From Raphanus sativus (lineage: Eukaryota; Streptophyta; Magnoliopsida; Brassicales; Brassicaceae), in assembly GCF_000801105.2 (NCBI RefSeq), contig NC_079515.1:38511920-38575919 (forward strand): a stretch of 64,000 bases of DNA. The letters are read 5' to 3'. Made by a program: the position numbers and the translations under genes. Under the pieces are notes generated by a model, which was not told the origin of the DNA, searched no databases, and worked only from the letters and a program-made list of their open reading frames with translations. This document shows, piece after piece, positions 34,251-45,541 of this stretch (position 1 is the stretch's first letter; each line of letters opens with the position of its first letter).

Positions 34251-35673
34251 ATGGCGACATCAGGTTAGTTTGATTCGTAAATCTTTCGCCTTTCTACTAA
34301 ATCTTTCACGGATTCAAATCATCCTTCTGCAACTCTGTTCGCTCGTGTTGTTTCTCCGCTTCGAAAAACTATGAAAGTAACAACCTTTCGTCGTATACGT
34401 GATCCAATTAGGGCTGTAATCAATCAATTTGATCTCTTTTTTACACTGTGGATCTCGTCTTGATTCAATTTAGAATGCTCTGTTTTTTCAATTCCTTTGT
34501 GGTATTCAAACGTTGTAAGGTGGAAGTCCTCCTAAGCCTTGGGAACAAGAAGGGAACAACAACGCATCTGCTGGGCCTAAGCCTTTCAGGCCTCCTTCGA
34601 ATACCAGCACTGCTGATTCCGTTGAGGCTTCTGGCACGGCGAATCCTGGTGAGCTGGTTTCGTCTGTTAACAGGACTAACACAGCTGCTGGTACAATGAA
34701 TGGACTGAGTAGGCCTGTGCCGAGTAGGCCTTGGGAGCAGCAGCAGAACTATGGAAGCACTTACGGTGGTGGTACGTGTAGAAGATGTTGTGTTACTGGT
34801 CTCTTGTGACTAATACTGCTGCTAAATAATTTTATGTACTGCAGGTTATGGTTCAAACCTAGGTATGACCTCTGGGTATGGATCTGGTACGTATGGTTCA
34901 GGACTAGGTGGGTATGGTTCGTCGTATGGGGGTGGGATGTATGGTGGTAGCAGCATGTATAATAGAGGAGGTTATGGCGGTGGTGGTCTCTATGGAAGCT
35001 CAGGTATGTATGGTGGTGGTGGTGGGATGTACGGCAGTAGTTTTGGTGGTGGTTATGGTATGGGTATGGGGACAGGGATGGGTATGGGTATGGGGATGGG
35101 AATGGGGATGAGTCCTTATGGTGGTCAAGATCCAAATGATCCTTTTAATCAGCCTCCATCTCCACCAGGCTTCTGGATATCATTTCTCCGTGTGGTATTG
35201 GTCATCCCATCGTGTTTTGTTTTGGTTTGGTTTAGAGAGTTTCTGTATTGAAGGTGGTTTGTGTTTTGGTTGATGACAGATGCAAGGTGCTGTGAATTTT
35301 TTTGGCCGTGTAGCGATGCTGATAGACCAAAACACACAGGCTTTTCATATGTTCATGTCTGCCCTTCTTCAGGTTCCTTTTTTTTACTTTCTATTATCAA
35401 CTTGTCTTGGTTTTGTTGTCCAAGTGTTGACCATTTGTCATCACTCAGCTATTTGATCGTGGTGGTATGTTATATGGAGAGTTAGCAAGATTTGTATTGC
35501 GTATGCTTGGGGTGAGAACAAAGCCTAGAAAGATGCAGCAGCCGCCACGAGGACCTAATGGACTCCCTTTGCCACACCAGCCACATGGAAACCAGAACTA
35601 CATCGAGGGTCCTAAAGCCGGGGCTGCACCAGGTGGTGGCGGTGGTGGTTGGGATAATGTATGGGGTAACTAA
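34251..35673 (+). CDS. PEX13: Peroxin 13 (peroxisomal protein import docking factor)
   Basis: Peroxisomal membrane protein of the docking complex that receives cargo-loaded PEX5 and PEX7. Exons 34251-34263, 34520-34771, 34845-35194, 35280-35372 and 35449-35673 join to 310 residues (Arabidopsis PEX13/APM2 about 304). An N-terminal Pro/Asn-rich part (GGSPPKPWEQ) leads into a long Gly/Tyr/Met-rich region, including an alternating Gly-Met repeat coded around 35057-35110. Then comes the conserved FNQPPSPPGFWISFLRV, the membrane segment, FDRGGMLYGELARFVLRML, and the end GGWDNVWGN. Plant PEX13 lacks the SH3 domain of yeast and animals, as here. It matches At3g07560 by memory and order. No lesions seen. 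Confidence 0.94.
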
Positions 35674-37105
35674 GTTGCTTCTTTCACTAAACCAAATCCT
35701 TCAAACGTTGCTATGCATACACAAATGGTAATCAGTTGGTTATGAGTAGATTGTGCAGCGGCCTCCTAAGCAGATTGGGTTGTTGTTGTACTTAAAGCCT
35801 GATGTTTGTTTACAAATCGAGTCTCTTCTTCTTCTCAGTGTTCTGTTTATGTGATAAACAAGTTGCAGATATTTATGTCGAACTCAATAAAATGGAAAGT
35901 GAAGTTGTAAAAGAGTTTCTAAAAGACATATCTGTTGTGTATTCCTTTAATAATATTATTGGATTCTATTCTTCTTTTTTACTGGATTTGAAACAACAGT
36001 GTTGATCGGTACAACATCCTTTATTTGCGGTTTGCCTTCGGACAGACCACCACATTGTTCTAACACATGACAATATCAAATACAGCTGGATGATTCATCC
36101 TCGTGAATACAGTCTCCCTAGTGGTCCTATAACCATAATTTTTTCTGTCTCCTGACTCTTTGAGTGTCATATATCCCACAACGGTAATAATATTAAAGAT
36201 GGAAAACAAAAACGTTTGGTGAAAATGCTCATGGAATAGACGTAATTAGACTGTGAAGCCAGCTGATATATTCTAGGATGGGACTTGTTTCTGTTGGATT
36301 TGACATTTGCTCACATGATGAGTAGCTTTTGTCTGGATCCGACATTTGCTCATGTTTTTTCACTAACATTTAAAAATAACGTCAGGTAACTTGTCTCAAC
36401 TGTGTAAACTAATGTGTAGTTATGGAAACCAAAAGATTCTGTTATCTGGATGGATATTCATAAGTTAGTGATGTGATTCATCATCCACATCTTCTTCAAA
36501 TCCCGTTTGAAAAAAAAACAGTTGAAAAAAGAGCCACTAAACTACATTGTAGTTCAAATGAGGAGGAGAGTGAATCTCGTATCAAGACCGTGGGTGAAGA
36601 AGGGTTGTCTCCTTGGATGTTGTGAAGTAATTGGACTTTTGCATATTAATTCCTCCACTAATGTATAGCGCAAGTCTTCAGCTAAGAATTTGTGTTCGCA
36701 TATGATTCTTGATCCTCTTTTCTTTTTGTAGGTAACATATCTATCCAGTCTAGCAGTAGAAATGTTATCTTATTAGTTGTTTTCCTCGTAGATAAAGGTG
36801 TCATCACCTTTAATAATCATTTTGCATAGAAAGACAAAAGATACTAGTACACAAGACGTTAAAAGTCAAAAAGATTCTTTTTGAAAAGGAGAGGTCCCCA
36901 GAATTGTTGTTTTCACGTAATTATTGCATTTCACATACGTTCTTCTCTACAGTTTCACTTTACATAGATTTTACTTTAAATTCAATATATGTATATATTA
37001 AATTTTCTTTTTATCTTTTTACACTTAACTATAGTGTCACTAACTCTTCATCCTCTTTCCTCAGATAGTGCGCATTGCAGAACACACAAACCTCTCTCTC
37101 CAACA
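35674..37105. other. PEX13 3' flank and FH10 promoter
   Basis: No additional gene. Sequence up to about 36.0 kb is likely PEX13 3' untranslated region; the rest is AT-rich upstream DNA of the formin gene. Confidence 0.5.
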
Positions 37106-39526
37106 ATGGAAGAGCTTCCCTACGTTATCTTCATCATCGTCTCCATGCTATCATGCGCTTCCCCTCACTTATCTTGCGCCTCACCAATCACTTTCACTCG
37201 CCGTCACCTCTCACAAGCTCCTGTAACCGGCGGCTTGCCGTTCTTCCCAGCTTACGGCTCACCCTCCCCTCCTCCTTCTCCTCCTCCGCCGACGCCTCTT
37301 CCGACTCCTCCTCCCGCCCCCGCGGACCTCACATTTCCGGCGAACATCTCCGCGCTCGTCCTCCCTAGCTCCCCAAAACAACACACTGCTTCAAGAACAC
37401 TCATTATCCCGGTTATCTCCGCCGTCCTCGCCGCCTCAACAGCTATCATCCTCGCCTTGTTTCTCTACGGAAGGTGGCGAGGGCAAACCGGTAATTTCAA
37501 AGGCGAATCCAAGACCTTAGCTTCTTCTGAAACTAACCCATCAGAACAAGCTCCTCCATGTCCCCTTCCAAGAAACACAACTGATAACAAACTCTCTGTT
37601 TCTCCTTCCGGATCACGTTTCGTCAAACCTGACTCCCCGGAGATCTCTCCTCTCCCGCCATTGCCGGCTCTTAACTTCCTCCGAGAGGAAGACGACGACG
37701 AAGAAGACTTCTACTCCTGTAAAGAGCCACGAGAACAGAGACTCAACCCCTACAGTAACTTCTCTCCCTCTCCCTCCTCAACCTCTGATTTTCCCGCCAT
37801 GATCTCGCCGCCGCCGGAGAGACAGGTGAGAAACGACAAGAGAGTGTTCAGCCTCTGGAACCAGAGCATAGGCTTCCCACGAGTCTCCTCTGCTTCTACC
37901 TCACCGGAGAGAGGTCCGATCAAGACTCCAGACGCGTACTACGCTCGTTCCTCTATGTACTCTTCGGTCTCCACCACGCCGGAACGTTTCTTCTTCCGGA
38001 AGGTTCTCGAAACTTCTTCGCCGCCGCCGAGATGGAACGATCTCAGCCGTAATGTCAAGTCTTTGTTCCTTTCTTCGTCGCCAGCTAGAGATGTTTGCAT
38101 CGACATCTCTGAATCGGCGCCAGTTCATGTTCATCCTCCTCCACGACGGCCACCGCCTCCTACGCCGGAGCCAGCACCTTCTCTTGTCCCGCCGTCACAG
38201 TCTTTTATGGCTCAGAAGCCTGGAAAGAAAACACTATCTTTCTCGGAGTTACCACAGAGTTGTTGGGAAGCGAAAACAGAACGAGCAAAGCCTCTGCCTT
38301 TCCGACCAAGTTCTTGTCGGAAAAACACGTGGGACGGTGTTAAGTTCAACTCTTCAAATGCTAATCCAAAGCAGAGAAGAAGTCTTAGCTGTGATCTTCC
38401 AATGCTTAATCAAGAAAACAGAGTTTTAGATCCAAGAAAGTGTCAGAGTGTTGCTTTTCTACTTACAACGCTTGATGATCTCACCACAAATGATGTTCTT
38501 CAATCTTCACGCCCTTAGGGATGGTAAGATCATCACTTTACAAAGCTTAGTTCAATTAAATTGAGTTTTAATTTGACTTGTATATGGAATCAGGTCACTA
38601 CGAAGCACTTGGAGTTGAGCTTCTTGAGAGTTTATCAAGAATAGCACTGAGTGAAGAAGAAGAAAGGAAGTTGAAAAGGTATAGTGATGATGAGGAGGAC
38701 TCAGTGATCAAGCTCGCCCCATCAGAGAAGTTTCTCAAGGAACTTCTTAATGTGCCTTTTGTGTTCAAACGGGTTGATGCTTTACTCTCTGTTGCTACTT
38801 TTGGTTCCAAGATTGAACACTTGAAACGATCATTTGGGGTTATACAGGTATATAATAAAAGCTGAATTTTAAAAAGAGACAAATGTGTTGTTGTAAGCTT
38901 ATATATGTCTATTTGATTCTTTTGGGCAGGCTGCTTGTGAGGAGCTAAGGAACACCAAAACGTTATTGAAACTTCTTGAAGCTGTCTGGGAGAGAGGACT
39001 AAGTGCTCATGACTTCAAACTTGAGGCTCTCCTTGAGCTTGTTGGAAGAACCACTGTCTTGCATTCTGTTGTACACAACATCATAGAATCAGAAGGTATC
39101 AAAGGGTTACAAGCTGTTGGAAGTCTCAGTTCAGTATTTGTGGAAGTCAAGAAAGCTGCAGAAATGGACTATGGTGTTCTGAGAAGCGAAGTGTTCAAGA
39201 TTTATCAAGGAGTCAAGAAAGTTAGTGAGGTTCTTCTGCTACTGAATGGTGAGAATGGAGATAAGGGAGAACAAGAGTGGTGGACGTTCAGAGAGTCGAT
39301 GACACGGTTCTTGGAAACAGCTGTTGAGGAGATTAAAAAGATTGAGACAATAGAAGGTTCTGTGATCTCTTCAGTGAAAGGGATCACAGAGTATTTCCAT
39401 GGAGATTCAGAAAAGGAGGAAGCTCAGGTGTTGAGAGTATTCGTGATTGTGAGTGACTTTCTGACCATTCTAGATGAAGTATGCAAGGAGATGGATGCTG
39501 GTAAAGAAGGGAGTACTCTGGCTTAG
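37106..39526 (+). pseudogene. FH10: Class I formin FH10-like gene with frame-breaking 7-bp duplication
   Basis: Formins nucleate and elongate actin filaments; class I plant formins are anchored in the plasma membrane. The start at 37106 (MEELPYVIF) gives a signal peptide; then a Pro-rich extracellular part (SPPPSPPPPTPLPTPPPAP), one membrane helix (LIIPVISAVLAASTAIILAL), a cytosolic FH1-like Pro region and the start of FH2. Exon 1 should run to 38523, followed by 38594-38847 and 38930-39526, which encode the FH2 C-terminal helices (YEALGVELLESLSR, KFLKELLNVPFVFKRV, FVIVSDFLTILDEV). Just before the donor, CTTCAAT is duplicated next to CTTCA (38498-38510). This shifts the frame and creates TAG at 38516-38518, five bases before the exon end. 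As written, the protein would lose most of FH2. The order matches At3g07540. Confidence 0.82.
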
Positions 39527-41255
39527 GTTTCCAAGACTCATGATGAATTTGTGTTGCCTTAGTAGTTATGTATTTTTGTGTATGTATTAATCGTTTGGAA
39601 GCTATATTATTCGTATTTAGAGGGGGTGCAAGTTTTACAAACATCAGTGGCTTGAAGACATTTTATATTCCATCATATCTTTCTTTTAATCGCTTGTAAT
39701 CATATTCTCATCTTATATCACGTAACTGATCTATAGCTGAATTTAGTATTTCTTACAAGTGATGAAACTAATAAGATTAGAATCATTCCTTGATATGATA
39801 TCTGAAACTTGTTTATATCAAGGTGCGTAGCATCACGGTGGCTAATGGCTATCAAGACATGTCCAGTTAGGAGTGGGCATGGATGGAATATCTAGATTTT
39901 TAAATATATTTGTGATCGAATATCTAGATTTTTAAATATATTTGTGATCTGATTTATTTTTAAATAAATATTTAATTTTCTGATCTTATTCGATTAATAA
40001 TTATATTCACTGTCTAGATATCAAAAAACTATATATTTTAAGCGGATAATTAATTAATTTCATAAGTGTATATAAAATAAAAATTACAAAATCAAAAATA
40101 TCTGAATTAATAATATTCTATTTAAAAAGTAAATATTATTTATTTTGATATTTTAATAACTAAATAATTAATTTAATAAATAAAAATGCTAGAAAATTAA
40201 ATATAAATATAATAATTTTATATATAGTTTTTAAATACATGAATTTAATGGACTGGAGTAGATATGTGTTTACTAATTATTAAGTATTTGTGATTTGAAT
40301 TTTTTTTACGAATATTACATATTAATATACATCGGTTATAGAGTTATATATCCGAATTTTTTAATCAAATTAAAACAAATTACTGATATTTATTTTCTTT
40401 GATTGGAAAAGGTGAACTTTGTCACCTAAGTTTAAGAGCATCACTAACATTTATTAAAGCAATATCTCAACAAAAAAAAAATTAATAAAAACTGATGAAA
40501 GAGAAAAAAGATAAGTTTTCATTTAGTAACTTTTAAGTTAACCTAGAAAACCTCAACTACATACAATATAACCTCTTTAAATTAATAATCGATAGATTAA
40601 TATTTCTATAAATTAATATAATTTTGTAGTCTCAAAATGAGTTTTTGGTTCAATTAGTATCTCTATAAATTAATAAAAAAAATATAGTTTTGGTGTAGTC
40701 CCAACATTATTAATTTATAGATGTTTCACTATATTTGTCATTTGATTATTGGTTATATTATTTTTTTAAAGTAATAATACATAATTATAATATTAATTTA
40801 TTTATTTTTCTTTAGAAACTGTAACAGTTTCTTAACGTTAATCATGTTTTTTTTGGTGCACCGCGTTACCACGCTTTAAAGTAGACTTTTTGTTTGTTTG
40901 GTCAACTGACTCAGTCTTCTCTGTTATTTACTACTTGTTCTTATAGTGTCTTATAGTCTTCTCCAAAACCACACCCAACCCACGTGATTTGCTCAGTCTT
41001 TCTTCTTGCTATCAAGAAGATACTCAGCTCAACGACCTTCTGAGTTTATAAGGTGAGTCTTCTAGTTTCAGGCTTTTTGTTACTTGTGATTCATTATTTC
41101 TGGAAGTTTCATCATTTCGAAGTCGAGTCATAATGGTTTGATCGCTAGATTCGAATGTGTGGTTTAGCTGTTAAGATTTCTTGAATTTTGATTCTACTAT
41201 AAATTGTATGTATGTTTTTTCTTTAATTTTTGGGTTGGTTTACTATTCAGGTTAT
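39527..41255. other. Intergenic, AT-rich, with a 32-bp tandem duplication
   Basis: No gene recognised. A 32-base unit containing GAATATCTAGATTTTTAAAT occurs twice in tandem (39886-39917 and 39918-39949). The block 40.4-40.85 kb has repeat-like AT-rich phrases (CTATAAATTAATA several times) and is probably a decayed transposon. Confidence 0.5.
40900..40986. promoter_or_regulatory. W-box and G-box upstream of the LRR gene
   Basis: GGTCAA at 40900-40905 is a W-box core (TTGACC on the other strand) recognised by WRKY factors, and CACGTG at 40981-40986 is a G-box. Both lie 270-360 bases before the ATG and upstream of a probable leader intron (donor near 41051, acceptor near 41250). They would fit a defence- or stress-responsive gene; binding is inferred. 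Confidence 0.4.
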
Positions 41256-42032
41256 ATGATGCTGGTTGCTAAGCTAGCTTGTGTCATTTTCATCCGGAGC
41301 GGTTTCTGGGTGTTACTGCTCCCTAGCTTGACCCGTGCAATGAAGTCCGACATAACTTGCCTGAGAAGCTTAAAGTCCCAGCTTAAGGACCCCCATGCAC
41401 ATCTGTCTAACTGGGTATTTGGAAACTACAGTGACGGTTATATCTGCAGCTTCTTTGGCGTATATTGCTGGCGTAGTGACCTTAATAAGGTGCTAAGCAT
41501 CAATCTTGGCGGGTCTGGTCTGGAGGGAGAGTTTCCTAGTGGTGTTAAGTTATGTTCGTTCATGGAGAGTCTAAACCTTACTGGAAACAACCTCACTGGC
41601 ACTCTTCCATCAGACACATTCTCATCTCTTCCATATCTTGTTACTCTAGACCTCTCCAACAACAACTTGGCTGGTAACATCCCTGCTAGTTTGCCAAACG
41701 TGTCCTTCTTAAACACGCTTTTGCTTGATCATAACCGGTTCACGGGTAGCATCCCGTCCGAGTTAGCCTCAAGTCCACGACTCCTACAGTTCTCAGTGGC
41801 CGACAATGATCTTATAGGCCCCATTCCAGAATTCACCACTAAGAACATATCTCTCTCGAGCTTTGATGACAATCCGGATCTATGTGGTTTGCCGCTGGAT
41901 CCCTGCCGCTCTTTCTATTCCATAGCCATTATCGCAGCCAACATTGCTGCAGCTGCATTTTTCCCTGTAGGTGCATGCTACGGCTGGTTATATGATGGCA
42001 GGAAACAGAATCAACGACCAAGAAGACGTTAA
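41256..42032 (+). CDS. BIR1-like leucine-rich-repeat protein without kinase domain
   Basis: Resembles the extracellular part of the BAK1-interacting receptor-like kinases (BIR family, especially BIR1), which hold BAK1 co-receptors inactive at the plasma membrane. The 258-residue product has a signal/hydrophobic N terminus, an N-cap with LSNWVFGNYSDGYICSFFGV and paired cysteines, about four LRRs (NLTGNNLTGTLPSDTF, LDLSNNNLAGNIPASL, LLLDHNRFTGSIPSEL, SVADNDLIGPIPEF), a C-cap (NPDLCGLPLDPC), a membrane helix (IAIIAANIAAAAFFPVGA), and a short basic tail ending RPRRR. BIR proteins normally continue into a roughly 300-residue kinase domain; no kinase sequence follows here. It may be a functional receptor-like protein, a decoy, or a truncated relic. 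It has no counterpart I recall at this place in Arabidopsis. Confidence 0.8.
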   Translation: MMLVAKLACVIFIRSGFWVLLLPSLTRAMKSDITCLRSLKSQLKDPHAHLSNWVFGNYSDGYICSFFGVYCWRSDLNKVLSINLGGSGLEGEFPSGVKLCSFMESLNLTGNNLTGTLPSDTFSSLPYLVTLDLSNNNLAGNIPASLPNVSFLNTLLLDHNRFTGSIPSELASSPRLLQFSVADNDLIGPIPEFTTKNISLSSFDDNPDLCGLPLDPCRSFYSIAIIAANIAAAAFFPVGACYGWLYDGRKQNQRPRRR

Positions 42033-43384
42033 AGTAAAGTCCAGTTGTTTCTGTGAATCTTATTGTATCTTTAGCGCACATACTTATCGTGTCATGTAAC
42101 AAACCCCAAAATAAATTTAACTTTGCAGTCTTTGAACAAAAGAAAGCAGCTAACAAGTGGGAAGCTTTCTTATATTATTTTTTTAACAAACTTTCCCACG
42201 TGGAGGCCTAACTTAACTCACGGTTTACGCGTCATCGCTTACTAATATAACCAACTTGGTTCATTTTCTTCTTTGGTGGTGTTGAGCTTTAACCCTCAGT
42301 TTCTAATGTAGTGATGCTTACATCTTCAAAGCTTTTCATCACAGCTAAGCCATTGAGAGGATACTTACATCTTCAAAGCTTAACATATTTTGTGCGTTGA
42401 TGTTTTCAGACCAAAACAAATCTACCACCAACCAATCTCAACAAAGTGTTAAAAACATGGAAAAAAGGCTGTCTACTTCAATACTGCTAAAGATGAAGCA
42501 CAGTACTATATATGACTTACATATCGTTTACACTATCAGTTCTGCAACTTTTGATTGCTTTATTGTTTGGTTTGAAGATGATCATCTTTGTTTGTCATTT
42601 AGAAGGACAACCTCTTTCTTTGGATGTTATCAAAAAAGATCTGCCCTCGAGCTCTATTAGTCTTTTAATTGGAATCTAAATGGACAATTATAACACGAGG
42701 TATACCTCTCAAAAATAGTCCACAATGTTCGTTTAATGTGCTTGTGGTTGTTTTTGATGTTTAATCTCTAGTGCAACAATCAAACTCCAGGAGCATGCGT
42801 ATTTGGACAGCCGTGGTTCAAGCTACATCCATGTGGGACTGAGGAATGGATTAAACTGCTTTCCAAAAGCAGAAGCAGCTCTGCTATTGTTATTGTTAGT
42901 GTTAAGATAAGTATATATTAACATTTTTTTTTATTATTATTCATGATTTTAAATTTTCGAGTGATTACCTATGAATCTATGATGATGATTTTAATTTAAA
43001 ACTCGTAACGACATTTTCTAAATTCACCAGAAAGTCATTTTGAAACTTACCAAAATTTAATTCATCCAAATTACCCTATTTAATTTGACTGAATACATCT
43101 TTTTTTTGAAACAGATTGAACACATTTAAAACTCTCTTTTAAATGGTCTGAAAAAACTCTCTTTTAAGACAATCCATCTCAGTTACTTCCAACTAATCTC
43201 CGACCAAAAGCAAAAGCATCCGCAGAACTAGATTCCTCGATGGAAGCGTAAAGCTAAACTCTTTTTCTCTCTCTCTCCGTACTCAATCTGCCTTTCTTAG
43301 ATATTCACTCTGTTTTTCCTCTGTTTTCTTCTTTATCCGAGCAGATCTGAGCCGAAAACTAACTACACGACCGCCGTTGAGACA
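42033..43384. other. Intergenic region without recognised gene
   Basis: Holds the 3' flank of the LRR gene and the promoter of the At3g07510-like gene. A phrase CTTACATCTTCAAAGCTT occurs twice around 42317 and 42364. No coding sequence or paired splice sites supported. Confidence 0.5.
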
Positions 43385-43953
43385 ATGACGTCACCGGCAA
43401 CTTCCTCCGACACCACAACAAGCGTCCACGTAAGCGCTCTCGACGGACTCGTCAACGTGAACTCTCTCTTCACCATCGCCGTCTTCGTAGGTCTCTCCAT
43501 AGCCACTCCAGGACAGCACAGCCTCGAGCTCCGATCCAGCTGCGACGCGAGCGCTGACGTGGCAAAGAAGCTGCTGGTCTTCGAAGTCGTCTCCTTCAGC
43601 TTCTTCCTCTTCTCCTCTCTCGTAGCTCAGGGTCTCAAGCTCGCCCTGAACCTCCTCAACAGCAAAGACGTCGACGAGATTTTCAGAGCTCATATCAACA
43701 TCAAGGTTCTGAGATGGGGAATGATGGCGTCTATTTGTCAAAAAAAAAAAAAAGAATGATGGCGTCTGCTGTCGGATCTGTGATGGGTTGTCTGTTCCTG
43801 ATGCTGTCTATGGTTAACGTGATTCAGATCCGTCTAGGGTTGCTCTCTTGCGGCAGTGAGTCTTCGGCTCAGGCGGTTGCAACGCTGGTGTCGTTGGTTT
43901 CCTCTGCTCTCTTGGTTTATATCTCTACTGCTATTTATGCTTTCTGGCAGTGA
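43385..43953 (+). pseudogene. Plant-specific multi-pass membrane protein gene (At3g07510-like), disrupted
   Basis: Family of small plant membrane proteins of unknown biochemical function. The first part (43385-43732) encodes VNSLFTIAVFVGLSIATPGQ, a helix VFEVVSFSFFLFSSLVAQG and NIKVLRWGMMAS. The second part (from 43756) encodes AVGSVMGCLFLMLSMVN and ALLVYISTAIYAFWQ, with a stop at 43953. Between them lies a 35-base insertion (separate entry) that shifts the frame and adds a TGA after ICQKKKKE. Without the insertion, the gene would read through as one exon. The rest has no other lesion, so the break is young. The order agrees with At3g07510, which I recall with this type of sequence. Confidence 0.85.
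43733..43767 (+). mobile_element. Tiny retroposition scar with 14-bp target-site duplication
   Basis: The 14-mer GAATGATGGCGTCT occurs at 43719-43732 and again at 43754-43767. Between the copies is only ATTTGTC followed by 14 A. A direct repeat plus a short unique stub plus poly(A) is the signature of target-primed reverse transcription by LINE machinery, here with extreme 5' truncation. The net gain is 35 bases, which breaks the coding frame of the host gene. Confidence 0.85.
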
Positions 43954-45079
43954 AACTTATCCAAATCATCAGCATTGGATTATACAGACAAAATGATTTT
44001 GTAATGGTGAGCCCCACTATTCAAGTTCTAAATTCACTGGCTTTATTTTGATTGGCCAATGTAGTCTTTAATTCTTTTTGTTTTTTTGGTTAAAACAGCT
44101 TCTCTATATTTCTTTGTTTCATGAACACAAATGAAGCTGTGTGTTTTGTTGTTTTATTCAATTGAGGGAAAGCATTGGACTCTATTTATCTTACACTTTG
44201 GATATCATTATTGATATTAATGGAGAAATGATTGGAATGTTCATCATCTCCTTTAGGGCCATATCAAGCTGCTGGGATCTTTCTTGGCCTGAAAATATAT
44301 ATAGTTTGTACAAGATTGTAAAAGCTCAGTTCAGGAAAACATGTGCCGTCCATACGGTTGGTCCGGTCTTGGACAAATCCTAGTGAAACATTCCCCTCGC
44401 CTTCAAATTTTAGTGAACTGATATAGATTTGAATTAAATTTTACTTATAATGTTTATGCCGTATAAATTTCAGAACAGGTTTTGGCTGTCCAAGATCTTT
44501 ACCGCTTATCAAATGCAGTATGGCTTGAAAGATAGTAGGTCCTTGAGAAGTGACTAATGAGAAGAGAAACTCTAAACTATGCATTTCTAAACTCTATTTA
44601 AGTAGCAAGGGAATAGCAATTGTACCGACCTTTTATAAAAGTATAAACGAGAGAGGAAGTGATTGATCTCTGAAAGACTGAAACTGAACTACTGAAATGT
44701 TAGTGAAAGGGAAAGAAAGGGAAGTGGCGAGGAAGAAGACCACAACAAAAAAACGAAATCTGAAGAATGTGAAATGCTTGCTCCACACTCCACAGCACAA
44801 TGACCTCGACTAAAACACTTAACCACAATTGTATTGAACAAAAATAATAAGGGTTCAAATTGTATGGCATGATTATATAAGGGTTCACAGCAAAGATCAT
44901 CCCCAAATATTTTGTAGAGGAGAGTTCAAAACGAAGCTAACAACGTTTTGTTGAATTTTTTTCTCTTTGCAAATCCATTTGTTATTCACTTTCAAGGTTA
45001 AGCCCTAATCATTCTGAAGAAAAAACAATGATATCGGGTCACAAATCCTAACCCTAAAATGGGTTTTTCTTTTCTTTGT
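43954..45079. other. Intergenic region between membrane-protein gene and CML3
   Basis: No gene recognised. Likely 3' untranslated sequences of both convergent genes at its ends. Confidence 0.5.
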
Positions 45080-45541
45080 TTACAAGTTTGATTCTAAGGC
45101 AGCAAATCCACCACCTTTCATCATTTGCTTAAACTCCTTATAATTAACCATCCCATCTCCATCAACATCCACTTTCCCTATCATCTTTTTACAATCCTCC
45201 AGTGTTCTTCCCTGCTTGAGCCCCAAGGAAGCTAGCACAGATTTCAGCTCTTCGACCGTGATGAACCCGTCTCGGTTCTGATCAAACACATTGAAAGCCT
45301 CTCTCATGTCTTCCTCCTCGTCTCTCTCCTCCATGATCGTCTCGTACAACCCTCCAAACTCTTCGATGTCGACGTATCCATCACCGTTGAGATCAATCTT
45401 CTCGATCATCTGCACCAAGTCTTTTTCGGGCATGTAGATTCCTACGTTCTCTAATGAATCATTCAGCTCTTGCTTGGTGATTTTGCCGTCACCGTTCCTG
45501 TCAAACATTTGGAATATCCGGGAAAGCTCTGCTTGATCCAT
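45080..45541 (-). CDS. CML3: Calmodulin-like protein 3, four EF-hands, peroxisomal
   Basis: Calcium sensor of 153 residues in a single exon. Four EF-hand loops are visible: [36 protein letters not shown] and [12 protein letters not shown], all with acidic residues at positions 1 and 12 of the loop, so all should bind Ca2+. The C terminus is SNL, the peroxisomal targeting signal described for Arabidopsis CML3, so import into peroxisomes is expected. It matches At3g07490 by memory and order. A TATAAA-type sequence (minus strand) lies about 65 bases upstream. It is the second peroxisome-related gene in the window, with PEX13, but no linkage is implied. Confidence 0.94.
   Translation of the reverse strand: MDQAELSRIFQMFDRNGDGKITKQELNDSLENVGIYMPEKDLVQMIEKIDLNGDGYVDIEEFGGLYETIMEERDEEEDMREAFNVFDQNRDGFITVEELKSVLASLGLKQGRTLEDCKKMIGKVDVDGDGMVNYKEFKQMMKGGGFAALESNL

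Noticed and set aside
34908..35111. Overlapping frames within the PEX13 Gly-rich exon
   Set aside because: They are shifted readings of the low-complexity PEX13 repeat, not separate genes.
37901..38134. Antisense open frames within the formin first exon
   Set aside because: Shadow frames of a GC-richer coding exon; no independent support.
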